Source: Cytobacillus gottheilii (GTDB lineage: Bacteria; Bacillota; Bacilli; Bacillales; Cytobacillaceae). Taken from it: a DNA stretch of 64,000 bases. Every line of letters begins with the position of its first letter. Positions within the stretch are counted from its first letter, which is position 1. Below are positions 51,230-59,603 of this stretch, piece after piece. Under the pieces are notes generated by a model, which made no database searches, was not told where the DNA came from, and saw only the letters and a list, made by a program, of their open reading frames with translations. The position numbers were made by a program, and so were the translations under genes. Where the stretch lies: NCBI RefSeq assembly GCF_001636345.1, contig NZ_KV440945.1:3367354-3431353 (forward strand). The letters run 5' to 3'.

Positions 51230-52354
51230 ATGGTCAAAAAGACCTTGTATTCCGTATGTTTTGCATTTCTGTTCCTCACAATGATCAGCTCCTCTGCTCT
51301 TGCAGCAGAAAAGAAAGATTCAGCTTATCAAGAAACCTACCAGAATCTGCTGAATTCCTTTAAAAGCTATCAAACAACTGCCACATACCCTTCTCAATCA
51401 TTTTCATACAAAGAAGTTGGCGAAGTCATCAATGACGTGTTAGCAGATCATCCTGAAATCTTTTATTTTCAGCACAGTAATACACTGATATATTCAAACG
51501 GTAAGATTAAAATCAGCTACAAATACCCTGTATCCCAAATCAAAACAATGGTTAGCAAACAAGAAAAGCTGATTCATTCCATATTAAAAGAAACAATCCA
51601 ACCAAAGGATTCAGATTTTGATAAAGTAAAAGCGATTCACGATTATATTGTTTTAAATACAGCTTATGACTGGACAAACTATCAGAAAGGAACAGTTCCT
51701 GACAGCTCGTATACACCTTATGGTTTAATGGTTGATGGAATTGCTGTTTGTGAAGGCTACGCTAAAACGATGCAGCTGCTATTAGATCGTGCTGGTATTG
51801 AGAACGAAAATATAGCAGGAACAGCTAACGGCGGTCCACATGCTTGGAATATGGTAAAAGTAGATCAACACTATTATTATGTTGACTCCACTTGGAATGA
51901 TCCTGTCCCAAATCAGGATGATCAAGTAAGCTATAAATATTTTCTTGTAGACGCTAAGACATTGAGAAGAGATCATGTCTGGAATGAAAAGCAATATCCA
52001 TCAGCGGCAAGCACCAAATATACTTACTTTCAAGAGCTTCAATCTGTGCAAGAGATGGGAAACTATTTCTATTACTCTAACAGTAAAGATCAGGACAAGC
52101 TTTACCGCATGAAAAAGGACGGTACAGGAAAAACAAAGCTGATCAATGCACGAGCACCTTATTTTGCCATCACGCACAACAAAATTTACTTCAGCAACTA
52201 TTCAAATGGCGGATATTTGTATAAAGCAACACTAGCAGGCAAACACGCTAAACCTATGAATAAAGTACATTCAATCGATCTTTTCATCGATCAAAACAAG
52301 CTATACTATACGAATAAAAAAACAAATAAACAAGCTTCCATTAAAACGAATTAA
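51230..52354 (+). CDS. Secreted transglutaminase-like protein
   Basis: 374 residues from the ATG at 51230, with AAAGGAGAG upstream. A signal peptide ends at SSALAA. The transglutaminase-like core has Cys in GIAVCEGYAKTM (about 170), His in GPHAWNMV (about 206) and Asp in YYVDSTWND (about 221), a complete triad. The C-terminal 120 residues are beta-propeller-like repeats (YFYYSNSKDQDKLYRMKKDG, IYFSNYSNGGYLYKATL). Exported and probably acts on wall or matrix proteins. It is controlled by a c-di-GMP riboswitch, consistent with a surface or matrix role. Confidence 0.88.
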   Translation: MVKKTLYSVCFAFLFLTMISSSALAAEKKDSAYQETYQNLLNSFKSYQTTATYPSQSFSYKEVGEVINDVLADHPEIFYFQHSNTLIYSNGKIKISYKYPVSQIKTMVSKQEKLIHSILKETIQPKDSDFDKVKAIHDYIVLNTAYDWTNYQKGTVPDSSYTPYGLMVDGIAVCEGYAKTMQLLLDRAGIENENIAGTANGGPHAWNMVKVDQHYYYVDSTWNDPVPNQDDQVSYKYFLVDAKTLRRDHVWNEKQYPSAASTKYTYFQELQSVQEMGNYFYYSNSKDQDKLYRMKKDGTGKTKLINARAPYFAITHNKIYFSNYSNGGYLYKATLAGKHAKPMNKVHSIDLFIDQNKLYYTNKKTNKQASIKTN

Positions 52355-52357
52355 AGA

Positions 52358-52395
52358 GAAAACGGGATGGCACACAATGCCCTCCCGTTTTTTTC
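52358..52395 (+). terminator. Terminator of the transglutaminase-like gene
   Basis: Stem AAACGGGA-GGC/GCC-TCCCGTTT and a T run; bidirectional for the convergent ABC operon. Confidence 0.9.
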
Positions 52396-52401
52396 TATAA
52401 A

Positions 52402-53505
52402 TCACCTGCTCCTCCGCTCAACCAAATTGATCCCTAATCCCATTCCAACAATCCCAATTAAAAGCATGACTAGCAATGACATCGTTATGTCAGCCAGCCC
52501 AGCATCATAAAAAATTACATTCATGATGGCATCCATTGCATGTGCCATTGGAAATAGATCCGCGACAAACAGCAGTATTGGATTAGAAATCGTTCCTGGC
52601 ATCATGTAGGATCCACTAATCAGAGGAATCAGCGGAATGATGGATGGATAAATCGCATAGAACTGTTCTGGTGTTTTTACAAATCCAGTAATCAGCATGG
52701 CGATGCTGATCATGCTGAATACAAACAGAGCAGATACGAGTATGATCAGCCAAAACTGATTTCCAAGATCATACTTCAGCACGTATTTAAACAACAATAG
52801 TACGGCCACAATCTGAAACATGGAGATAAAGAAACTATATAAGATGTATCCTGTATACATTTTGGTTTTGCTGATCGGTGCAAGAATCATCCGGTCCCAA
52901 ACACCGGATACCTTATCATGTGTTACATTATTCACTCTAAAGCCAAGTATAAAGATAGCAATTAAGAGAGTAAAAGCAAACATTAACTGTGTCCGCATGT
53001 TATAGTCTGTCATCTCTTCATTATTTAGCCCGACCTTTTCCATTTGAACAGGACCTGCTTGCAAATACTTTTCCACATCTTCTCTTGTCAGTTCATTTCC
53101 TTCTAAATCTGTAATCGCACTGATCTCCGCTTCTCTCTGAAACACAGAATGAACATGCTGCTGCATATATGAAACATCTGTTATTTCATCACTCGTGATG
53201 ATCTTATAATCATTTTCCATTAATTTTACAGCTGAATCAATATTCCCTTTTTCCAAATCTTCTTTAACCTGAGCCGAATCGGCAATGCTAAATTGCAAAG
53301 AATCATCAGTATTTAGCAGCTTCTCCCATTTCTTTTCAATTTGATCAGCATTTGCTTCTTCACTATAAATAGCAAATGAAGAGGGGGAGTTAGCACCGCC
53401 AGTAAAAATGACAGTGGCCAAAACACTGCCTGCTATTAACAAAATTAAGAATAAGGGCACTCGCCGATCCTTTGCAAATTGTGCCCATATAACAGACCTC
53501 ATCAT
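52402..53505 (-). CDS. ABC-2 type permease (LnrN-like)
   Basis: 367 residues. One N-terminal helix (VPLFLILLIAGSVLATVIF), a large extracellular domain of about 130 residues, then six helices (MLFAFTLLIAIFILGF, YILYSFFISMFQIVAVLLLF, LIILVSALFVFSMISIAMLI and others). Last gene of the ABC operon. Order and type match LnrN of the B. subtilis linearmycin exporter LnrLMN. The start overlaps the stop of the preceding permease. Confidence 0.85.
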   Translation of the reverse strand: MMRSVIWAQFAKDRRVPLFLILLIAGSVLATVIFTGGANSPSSFAIYSEEANADQIEKKWEKLLNTDDSLQFSIADSAQVKEDLEKGNIDSAVKLMENDYKIITSDEITDVSYMQQHVHSVFQREAEISAITDLEGNELTREDVEKYLQAGPVQMEKVGLNNEEMTDYNMRTQLMFAFTLLIAIFILGFRVNNVTHDKVSGVWDRMILAPISKTKMYTGYILYSFFISMFQIVAVLLLFKYVLKYDLGNQFWLIILVSALFVFSMISIAMLITGFVKTPEQFYAIYPSIIPLIPLISGSYMMPGTISNPILLFVADLFPMAHAMDAIMNVIFYDAGLADITMSLLVMLLIGIVGMGLGINLVERRSR

Positions 53506-54776
53506 TTCGCATTCCCCCTTTTCGGATACAGCAGGATTCCAATAACGACAAGAAGCAGAAAGAATCCTACAAGCAGCAGACTAGAGAGTAAAATAGAAGA
53601 TACTGTTTCATTTTGCACCCAATCTGTATAGATCACTAGCGCAAGTCCATTTGGGGTCCATTCCCCTATTTGCTGAAGCCAGTTTGGCAAAATATAGACT
53701 GGAACAAAACCGCCCCCGATTGCTCCTAATATGATGACCACAAACATAAACAAACCATTTGCAGCATCAATATTTTTCACTCTTAATGAAAGAGAAGTAA
53801 AAGCGGCAGATAGGCCGGCAATGGATAAAGCTATTAACGTAATGATGATCATTAAACCTGCCCAAAATGAAGCGGAACGGTCAGGGAACACATCTAATAG
53901 GAAATTGGAGGTGAGAAGCACGAATAATAGCTGAACCCAAGCTAAACAAAAGGTTGAGACCATCTTCCCCATTAAAAATTGTGTTGGATGTGCATTCGAT
54001 ATATATATTCGATTTACAACCTGCTGTCTGATTTCTTCACCCGTTTTGATCGCGACTGTTGCTGCTAAAAACAAAGCAAAAAGCGCCCCCATGGTTACTG
54101 CATAATATTGTGCAACAGTAAGTGTAAAGGGTGTATGAGTCTCAACTGTCTCAACCCCTCCTTGCGGCGCATGCACAATGGCGTTTTCAGACCCTTCAAC
54201 CTTTGAAAGAGCAAACTGATAATTCAATTGGTCGATAAACCCATCAATTACATTAAATAAGATGTTATTTTCATTTGTATTGTTTTCCAGCTTATAACGC
54301 AATTGGGCTGCCGGAGCTTCGCCTGTGATCGAAGAATATAGCGTTTCTGCTGTATACCCTTCTGGTATCACAAGAATACCGTCCAGTTCGCCATCCTCAA
54401 CTCTTTGATTGGCTTCATCCTCATCCAGTTTCTGAACAGTCACAAAGTCTTTTATTTCTTCACTATTAAAATAGGCAAACAATTGATCCACAGGCTGCAA
54501 TGCATACATACTTTCTGAAACAGCTAGAGCATTCGCTTCTGTAAAAGATGCCTCATTGACCAGCTTTTCCTGTAAAACCGTCATGGCTACCTCTTGATCG
54601 TCCTGATTTACAATCCCCAAGTGCAAATCCAATTGATTATCTTCATCGTCACTCATAACTCCAGAAAGAGCAAAATTCAACACGATAATAAGTAAAATCG
54701 GGAGCAGCAGTGCAATAAGTGTTTCCTTGCGATCACGCCAGAAAATTAACAAATCTTTTTTAATAAAATGACTCAT
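53502..54776 (-). CDS. ABC-2 type permease (LnrM-like)
   Basis: 424 residues, with a typical N-terminal helix (ETLIALLLPILLIIVLNF), a large extracellular loop to about residue 235, and six C-terminal helices with the conserved VNRIYISNAHPTQFLMGK loop. It is paired with the next permease and the ATPase, and overlaps the following gene by 4 bp. Probably a membrane-active drug or lipid exporter subunit. Confidence 0.85.
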   Translation of the reverse strand: MSHFIKKDLLIFWRDRKETLIALLLPILLIIVLNFALSGVMSDDEDNQLDLHLGIVNQDDQEVAMTVLQEKLVNEASFTEANALAVSESMYALQPVDQLFAYFNSEEIKDFVTVQKLDEDEANQRVEDGELDGILVIPEGYTAETLYSSITGEAPAAQLRYKLENNTNENNILFNVIDGFIDQLNYQFALSKVEGSENAIVHAPQGGVETVETHTPFTLTVAQYYAVTMGALFALFLAATVAIKTGEEIRQQVVNRIYISNAHPTQFLMGKMVSTFCLAWVQLLFVLLTSNFLLDVFPDRSASFWAGLMIIITLIALSIAGLSAAFTSLSLRVKNIDAANGLFMFVVIILGAIGGGFVPVYILPNWLQQIGEWTPNGLALVIYTDWVQNETVSSILLSSLLLVGFFLLLVVIGILLYPKRGNAK

Positions 54777-54790
54777 TATGCCCCTCCCTC

Positions 54791-55723
54791 CTAGTCTCTT
54801 AAAGTGCGCCCGGTTAAATGTAAAAAGACATCCTCAAGGCTTGGTGTTTCTGTATGGAAATTAACGATCTGCACATGATGTTTCTCAGCGAGATGAACGA
54901 GGTTGCTAATAAGATTACTGCCCTTTTTCGCAATAATTTTCAATTGAAGATTGGAGGCTTCGACTTTGCTGATTCCTTCCATATCCTTTACTTCTTGAAT
55001 AAACGATTCATCTAAATGGTTCAACTCTACTTTGTTTGTATCCTCGGAAGATAAAATACTGAGTAACTCAAGTTTTGTTCCAGCAGCAATGACGGCACCA
55101 TGATCCATAATGTACAGTCGGTCACAGAGCTGTTCAACTTCCTCCATATAATGACTTGTATATAGAATAGTAGTGCCCTTCTCTTTATTCAGATTTTTGA
55201 CTGTTTCTAAGATGTGGTTCCGTGATTGAGGATCAATTCCTACGGTTGGTTCATCAAGAATGAGAATTTCCGGCTCATGCAGAAGTGCCGCCGCAATGTT
55301 AATTCTGCGCTTCATGCCGCCCGAAAACGTTTTGACGATTCCTTTTTGGCGATCCTTCAGCCCAACCATTTCAAGAGCATCCTGAATTCGTTTCTCCAGC
55401 TTCTGCCCTTTCAAATTATAGATGGAGCCGAAAAAGCGTAAATTTTCATAAGCAGAAAGCTCCTGATATAGGGCAATTTCCTGTGGAACAACGCCTAATA
55501 CCTTGCGAAGTTCATCTGGTTTACCAAGCGTATTGGCCCCATTTAATTTAATCTCACCGCTGGTCGGCTTTAATAATGTAGACATCATTGAAATAGTTGT
55601 TGACTTCCCTGCTCCGTTTGGACCCAATAAACCGACTGATTCACCCTGATCTAAATATAAATTAACGTTTTGCACGGCTTTATTTCCTTTAAATGATTTG
55701 CTTAAATCAACCGTCTCAAGCAT
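54791..55723 (-). CDS. ABC transporter ATP-binding protein (LnrL-like)
   Basis: 310 residues. Walker A LGPNGAGKST (about 34-43), Q-loop VVPQEIALY, signature TFSGGMKRR (about 134), Walker B LILDEPTVGIDP (about 155) and H-loop ILYTSHYMEEVEQL. C-terminal about 90 residues form the DrrA-type extension. B. subtilis LnrL has 311 residues. Together with the two permeases and the upstream two-component genes it forms an Lnr-like resistance locus. Confidence 0.9.
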   Translation of the reverse strand: MLETVDLSKSFKGNKAVQNVNLYLDQGESVGLLGPNGAGKSTTISMMSTLLKPTSGEIKLNGANTLGKPDELRKVLGVVPQEIALYQELSAYENLRFFGSIYNLKGQKLEKRIQDALEMVGLKDRQKGIVKTFSGGMKRRINIAAALLHEPEILILDEPTVGIDPQSRNHILETVKNLNKEKGTTILYTSHYMEEVEQLCDRLYIMDHGAVIAAGTKLELLSILSSEDTNKVELNHLDESFIQEVKDMEGISKVEASNLQLKIIAKKGSNLISNLVHLAEKHHVQIVNFHTETPSLEDVFLHLTGRTLRD

Positions 55724-56027
55724 CTAACTTCCTCCTTTATATGGCTTTGTTAGGCATTGGCATCAATTGGGCAACAGCCTTGCTGCTCTTGATATTTCTA
55801 AGTATAAAATAAAAAAACCAGCGTCAATACTGACCCTGGTCATTCAAGGAAAAGGACATTGTTACTTTAGTCATTTTTTCTTTTTTGCATCGTGTTTTGC
55901 CGTAATGCAGAGTCTAATTTTGTGTTTCTTGGGCAAAAATTTGGATGATCATAGGTTTTTTATAAAATTTCTCCGAGTATTCCTTGTTTTCCAGTCGAGT
56001 TTTAATAAAAATTTTTCACATCCGAGC

Positions 56028-56305
56028 AAACAAACCCGCTTTCCTATCAAAATTTTTCAGTTTCCCATCAAACGAATCCGCTTTCCTATCAAAATTTTTC
56101 AGTTTCCTATCAAACAAACTCGTTTTCCTATCAAAATTTTTCAGTTTCCTATCAAACGAACCCGTTTTCCCATCAAAATTTTTCAGTTTCCTATCAAACA
56201 AACTCGTTTTCCTATCAAAATTTTTCAGTTTCCTATCAAACGAACCCGCTTTCCTATCAAAATTTTTCAGTTTCCTATCAAACGAACCCGTTTTCCCATC
56301 AAACA
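56028..56305. repeat. 42-bp tandem repeat built from two 21-bp half-units
   Basis: About six to seven units, alternating AACGAACCCGCTTTCCTATCA-like half-units (21 bp) with AAATTTTTCAGTTTCCTATC-like half-units (21 bp). Variants: GAA/AAA, CGC/CGT and CTAT/CCAT. Lies between the response-regulator and ABC ATPase genes. Because 42 is a multiple of 3, open frames on both strands are an artefact. Confidence 0.9.
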
Positions 56306-56345
56306 CAACCCAGCGAGCACCTAATTCCATCCAAATACAAAAATC

Positions 56346-56987
56346 TCATACAAGCCTGCTTCGAATCGCATAAATCGCCAGCTGTGTCCGGTCTCTTAGT
56401 TCTAATTTATCCAATATATGACTGATCTGATTTTTAACCGTGCCAACAGATAATCCTAAACGATCGGCGATTTCCTTATTGTTTAAGCCTTCGCCAATGC
56501 ATTTTAAGATGCCTCTTTCTCTTGGTGTTAAGTCGGGATGTACGGATTGATCCTGTTCATTATGCAGCAGTGCAGGCACGACTTTGGCCGCAACCTGCCC
56601 TTCCAGTGAAAGGGCGCCTTTTACTGAGTCTTTAATGGCTCTCAACAGTGATTCTGTATCTCCATTTTTAAGCATATAGCCGCTGACGCCTAGTTTTAAG
56701 GCATCCATTACATACTGTTCGTCATCAAACGTTGTGAGCATGAGAATTTTCATTTGCGGGAATCTCATCCTGAGGATTTTTGCTGCTTCAATTCCATCCA
56801 TCTCAGGCATGCGGATATCCAGTATCGCTACATCAAAATGATGTTTTTCGCATAACTCAACCGCTTCCTTCCCGTTCCCTGCTTCTCCTTTTACTTTCAC
56901 TTCCAGATCCGTTTCGATCATGGCTTTTAACCCTTGCCGCACCATCACTTGATCTTCTGCTAACATTACTTTAATCATTTCTCCCAC
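56346..56987 (-). CDS. NarL/FixJ-type response regulator (LnrK-like)
   Basis: 213 residues. Receiver: AEDQ (about 10-13), phosphoacceptor in AILDIRMPEMDG (Asp about 56) and Lys in GYMLKNGD. Output: LuxR-type helix-turn-helix LTPRERGILKCIGEGLNNKEIADRLGLSVGTVKNQISHILDKL (about 150-192). The start overlaps the kinase gene by 17 bp. Controls the adjacent ABC exporter by analogy with LnrK. Confidence 0.92.
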   Translation of the reverse strand: MGEMIKVMLAEDQVMVRQGLKAMIETDLEVKVKGEAGNGKEAVELCEKHHFDVAILDIRMPEMDGIEAAKILRMRFPQMKILMLTTFDDEQYVMDALKLGVSGYMLKNGDTESLLRAIKDSVKGALSLEGQVAAKVVPALLHNEQDQSVHPDLTPRERGILKCIGEGLNNKEIADRLGLSVGTVKNQISHILDKLELRDRTQLAIYAIRSRLV

Positions 56988-58110
56988 TCCGATCAGTCAA
57001 TCGAATAACGCCTCTTATCATAAATTCTCTTTCATTGTTTACTACCTCTAATATACCGCCGACTTTCTCAAGACGGTCTCTCATGGCCTTTAAACCGTAT
57101 CCTTCTTCAAAATAAACTTTCCCGGCTGTTGCATTCGATACCTCAAAGCGGAAAATGCTGCCGCCTGGTGACTCAAAGAGCACCTGTGCATCCTTTGTAT
57201 GTGCATGCTTCATGATATTGGTAAGACCTTCCTGCACAGCCCGGTATATGGCAAAGGATTGTTCTCCTGTTAGCGGAGCAGCAAAGGCGCCATGTTTTAC
57301 AATAAAATTTATTTTCATAAAGCTTTCTAATTCTAATTTGCGGATGAGCCGAATGACACCTTGCAGTCCTCCTACTTCTCTGTCTTTGAAGGATCTTACT
57401 GCTCTTCTCGTCTCTTCCAGACTCTGCTGTGCAAGCTCCTTTAATGCGGTAATTTTCTCTTTATCCTTTTCTTCAGCACTTAACCGGAACACTTCAAATT
57501 GCATGACTAGCGCTGTTAGTTTATGCCCAACTGAATCATGAATTTCATGACCGATTTGCATTCGTTCATCTTTTCTAGTCTGCTCTTCCTCTGTAACAAG
57601 CAGTCTTTTCATTCTGCGATACTCATGCTGCAGGGCATCGTTTCTCTCCTGCACTTCAGAAACTTTTCTATGTAATGTTTGATAATAAAGGAGAGCACAA
57701 ATCACAAGTAAATAGATGAGGCCATACCAAGCAAGACTTCCTGCAGTAAGCTGTATCTGCAAAAAAGTAAAATATGCTCCCCCGCTTATAATTGCAATAA
57801 TAAGAATACTTTTTAGACGCGATAAGTAAAAGACAGCTTCAGCCATAATTAATATTTGTATTAGGAGCATATACCGTGGAAACCCATCACCATCAGGGTA
57901 GAAAATAAATATGCTTAAAACACCTTGCACACTAAAAATGGCAGTCTGCAGCCATTCCCTGTCCTTAAAGAGAGGCAAAATAAATACCAGCAGTAAAAAG
58001 AAAGAAACACTGCCAATTTGCCATTCATTTAAGAACGGGTATAAGTCAATGAAGGTAAAAATCCAGACAATGCAATGAAAGGCTAACCAAATCAAATACG
58101 TTTTTTTCAT
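56971..58110 (-). CDS. HisKA_3 sensor histidine kinase (LnrJ-like)
   Basis: 379 residues. Five or six N-terminal membrane helices without a large sensor loop (intramembrane-sensing type), then a coiled linker and the phosphorylation helix MQIGHEIHDSVGHKLTALVMQ (His about 187). The ATP-binding domain has QEGLTNIMKHAHTKDAQV and GYGLKAMRDRLEKVGG. First gene of the locus; with the regulator it resembles the LnrJK pair that senses polyenes. Confidence 0.9.
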   Translation of the reverse strand: MKKTYLIWLAFHCIVWIFTFIDLYPFLNEWQIGSVSFFLLLVFILPLFKDREWLQTAIFSVQGVLSIFIFYPDGDGFPRYMLLIQILIMAEAVFYLSRLKSILIIAIISGGAYFTFLQIQLTAGSLAWYGLIYLLVICALLYYQTLHRKVSEVQERNDALQHEYRRMKRLLVTEEEQTRKDERMQIGHEIHDSVGHKLTALVMQFEVFRLSAEEKDKEKITALKELAQQSLEETRRAVRSFKDREVGGLQGVIRLIRKLELESFMKINFIVKHGAFAAPLTGEQSFAIYRAVQEGLTNIMKHAHTKDAQVLFESPGGSIFRFEVSNATAGKVYFEEGYGLKAMRDRLEKVGGILEVVNNEREFMIRGVIRLTDRSGRND

Positions 58111-58210
58111 CTATAGACTCCCAAAATGGTCATTTTATTTACCATAATTATACTCGTAATGAATGGCTAAAGCACTCTCTTATTGAAAATGTAAAAACAT
58201 CTCCGCAAAA

Positions 58211-58253
58211 AAGCTTTCAACCCGTCTGACATATGCAGACAATTTGAAAGCTT
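58211..58253 (-). terminator. Terminator after lrgB
   Basis: Stem AAGCTTTCAA/TTGAAAGCTT with an inner TCTG/CAGA pair. Confidence 0.75.
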
Positions 58254-58260
58254 AAAGAAA

Positions 58261-58944
58261 TTATACAAACAAACGATAAACCAGCGGCAGTAAAATGGAT
58301 GTCATAATGGCGGCGACGCTCATCGCAACACTCGCAGCAGCTCCATGGAGACTGCCCTCATTTAACGCCTGACTTGTACCGATTCCATGCGAGACTGTCC
58401 CCATCCCAAGACCACGTGCAAGCGGATCATGAATACGGAAAAAATTTAATATAGCTGAGCCCGTTATGGCCCCGGTAATTCCAGAAGCGACAACAAAGGT
58501 AGCAGCTAAGGTAGGATCTCCATTTAAAATTTTCACTGTATCTATCGCAACTGGCGTTGTAATGGCCTTAACAGCTGAGGCAGTTTGAATGGTCTCTGAG
58601 AGATGCAGCACTTTTGAAAGACTGACTGCAGCAAAGATAGTCGTACAAGTACCGATCAGGATTCCACACAAGACATTCCAAAACTTCTCTTTTATGATCT
58701 CCCGGTGCATATACATTGGAACTGCCAATGCTACTGTTGCTGGTCCAAGCATATAGGTAATAATGCTTTTGGTTGTTCCATATTCTTCATACGAAATATC
58801 AAATAATAAGAAAAAAATAATTATAAAAGCAGATGCTGTTACTAGAGGAATCGTAAATGGAGATGGAAATTTTTCTGCGAATTTTCTTGCTGCTATGTAT
58901 ACGGCAACAGTCAGGCATAAACTAAACAGCGTCAGAATGTTCAT
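58261..58944 (-). CDS. lrgB: LrgB/PftB family membrane protein
   Basis: 227 residues, about seven helices. LrgB motifs: GPATVALAVPMYMHRE, the SAVKAITTPVAIDTVKILNGDPTLAATFVVASGITGAITGS block and GLGMGTVSHGIGTSQAL. B. subtilis PftB (YsbB) forms with PftA a facilitated pyruvate transporter; related LrgAB were called holin-like. No LytST regulator lies beside it here. The gene overlaps lrgA by 23 bp. Confidence 0.9.
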   Translation of the reverse strand: MNILTLFSLCLTVAVYIAARKFAEKFPSPFTIPLVTASAFIIIFFLLFDISYEEYGTTKSIITYMLGPATVALAVPMYMHREIIKEKFWNVLCGILIGTCTTIFAAVSLSKVLHLSETIQTASAVKAITTPVAIDTVKILNGDPTLAATFVVASGITGAITGSAILNFFRIHDPLARGLGMGTVSHGIGTSQALNEGSLHGAAASVAMSVAAIMTSILLPLVYRLFV

Positions 58945-59335
58945 GTTCCTTCACAACCTCCCTCTCTTTTTTTGATAAAAACTGCGATGCAGCACCTGTA
59001 GCAATCATGCCAATTAGCGTACTTGCCACTATCATTACAAGCAGCTGAATCCCACTTGCTTTGATTAGATCACCATAAGACATCAGCCCGATCACAAAAG
59101 GCAAAAACAAGAAGGTCAGATGTTTTGTTAAAAAAAGTGCACCTTTTTCAATTAATTTTAATGAGATGATTTTCTTGGATAAAGCAAAATATAAAAGCAG
59201 CATTCCCAACACACTGCCGGGGATCGGCAAGTGCAATAACGAAACGGCATACTGAGAGCAAATATAAATGAGCCAAAGGATTAAGATTTGCCCTAAAAAC
59301 AATACTGCATTTTTCATGTTCAGACTTCCTTCCAT
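58922..59335 (-). CDS. lrgA: LrgA/PftA (CidA-like) membrane protein
   Basis: 137 residues, four helices. Motifs IPGSVLGMLLLYFALSKKIISLKLIEKGALFLTKHLTFLFLPFVIGLM are typical of the CidA/LrgA family. Partner of the overlapping lrgB. Charged C-terminal tail KKEREVVKEHEHSD. ATG after GGAAG. Confidence 0.9.
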   Translation of the reverse strand: MEGSLNMKNAVLFLGQILILWLIYICSQYAVSLLHLPIPGSVLGMLLLYFALSKKIISLKLIEKGALFLTKHLTFLFLPFVIGLMSYGDLIKASGIQLLVMIVASTLIGMIATGAASQFLSKKEREVVKEHEHSDAV

Positions 59336-59400
59336 AAGACTTGCCTGTTTAAAGTAAAGCTTACCCGTGGACTATAAAACTTCATTCTTATAAACAAATA

Positions 59401-59453
59401 AAATACCTAAAGCCGAAGAAAGTTCATTTCCTTCTCACACTTTTAGGTATTTT
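59401..59453. terminator. Hairpin upstream of lrgA, shared ATACCTAAAG motif
   Basis: AAATACCTAAA pairs with TTTAGGTATTTT over a 30-base loop. A similar ATACCTAAAG motif starts the next hairpin (59546-59592). The 59.34-59.60 kb gap has no other feature. Confidence 0.55.
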
Positions 59454-59545
59454 CCTATCTTTTCTTAAATGATAACTATTTTACAGATATAACCCATCTC
59501 CTTCAATAGCTAATTTAAAATTCACTGCAGCCTAAAAAACACAAA

Positions 59546-59592
59546 AGAATACCTAAAGAGGGAAGCAAAACTTCTTCCTCCACTAGGTATCC
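59546..59592 (-). terminator. Terminator of the beta-glucoside operon
   Basis: Stem ATACCTA-GAGGGAAG/CTTCTTCCTC-TAGGTAT, 12 bp before the GH1 stop; followed on the minus strand by TTCTTTTGTGTTTTTT. Confidence 0.8.
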
Positions 59593-59603
59593 TCCTTAAT
59601 CGG

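Noticed and set aside
55767-56373. Long ORFs on both strands over the 42-bp array
   Set aside because: A repeat unit divisible by three without stops keeps frames open on both strands. No start context, no homology, and the sequence is explained by the DNA repeat.
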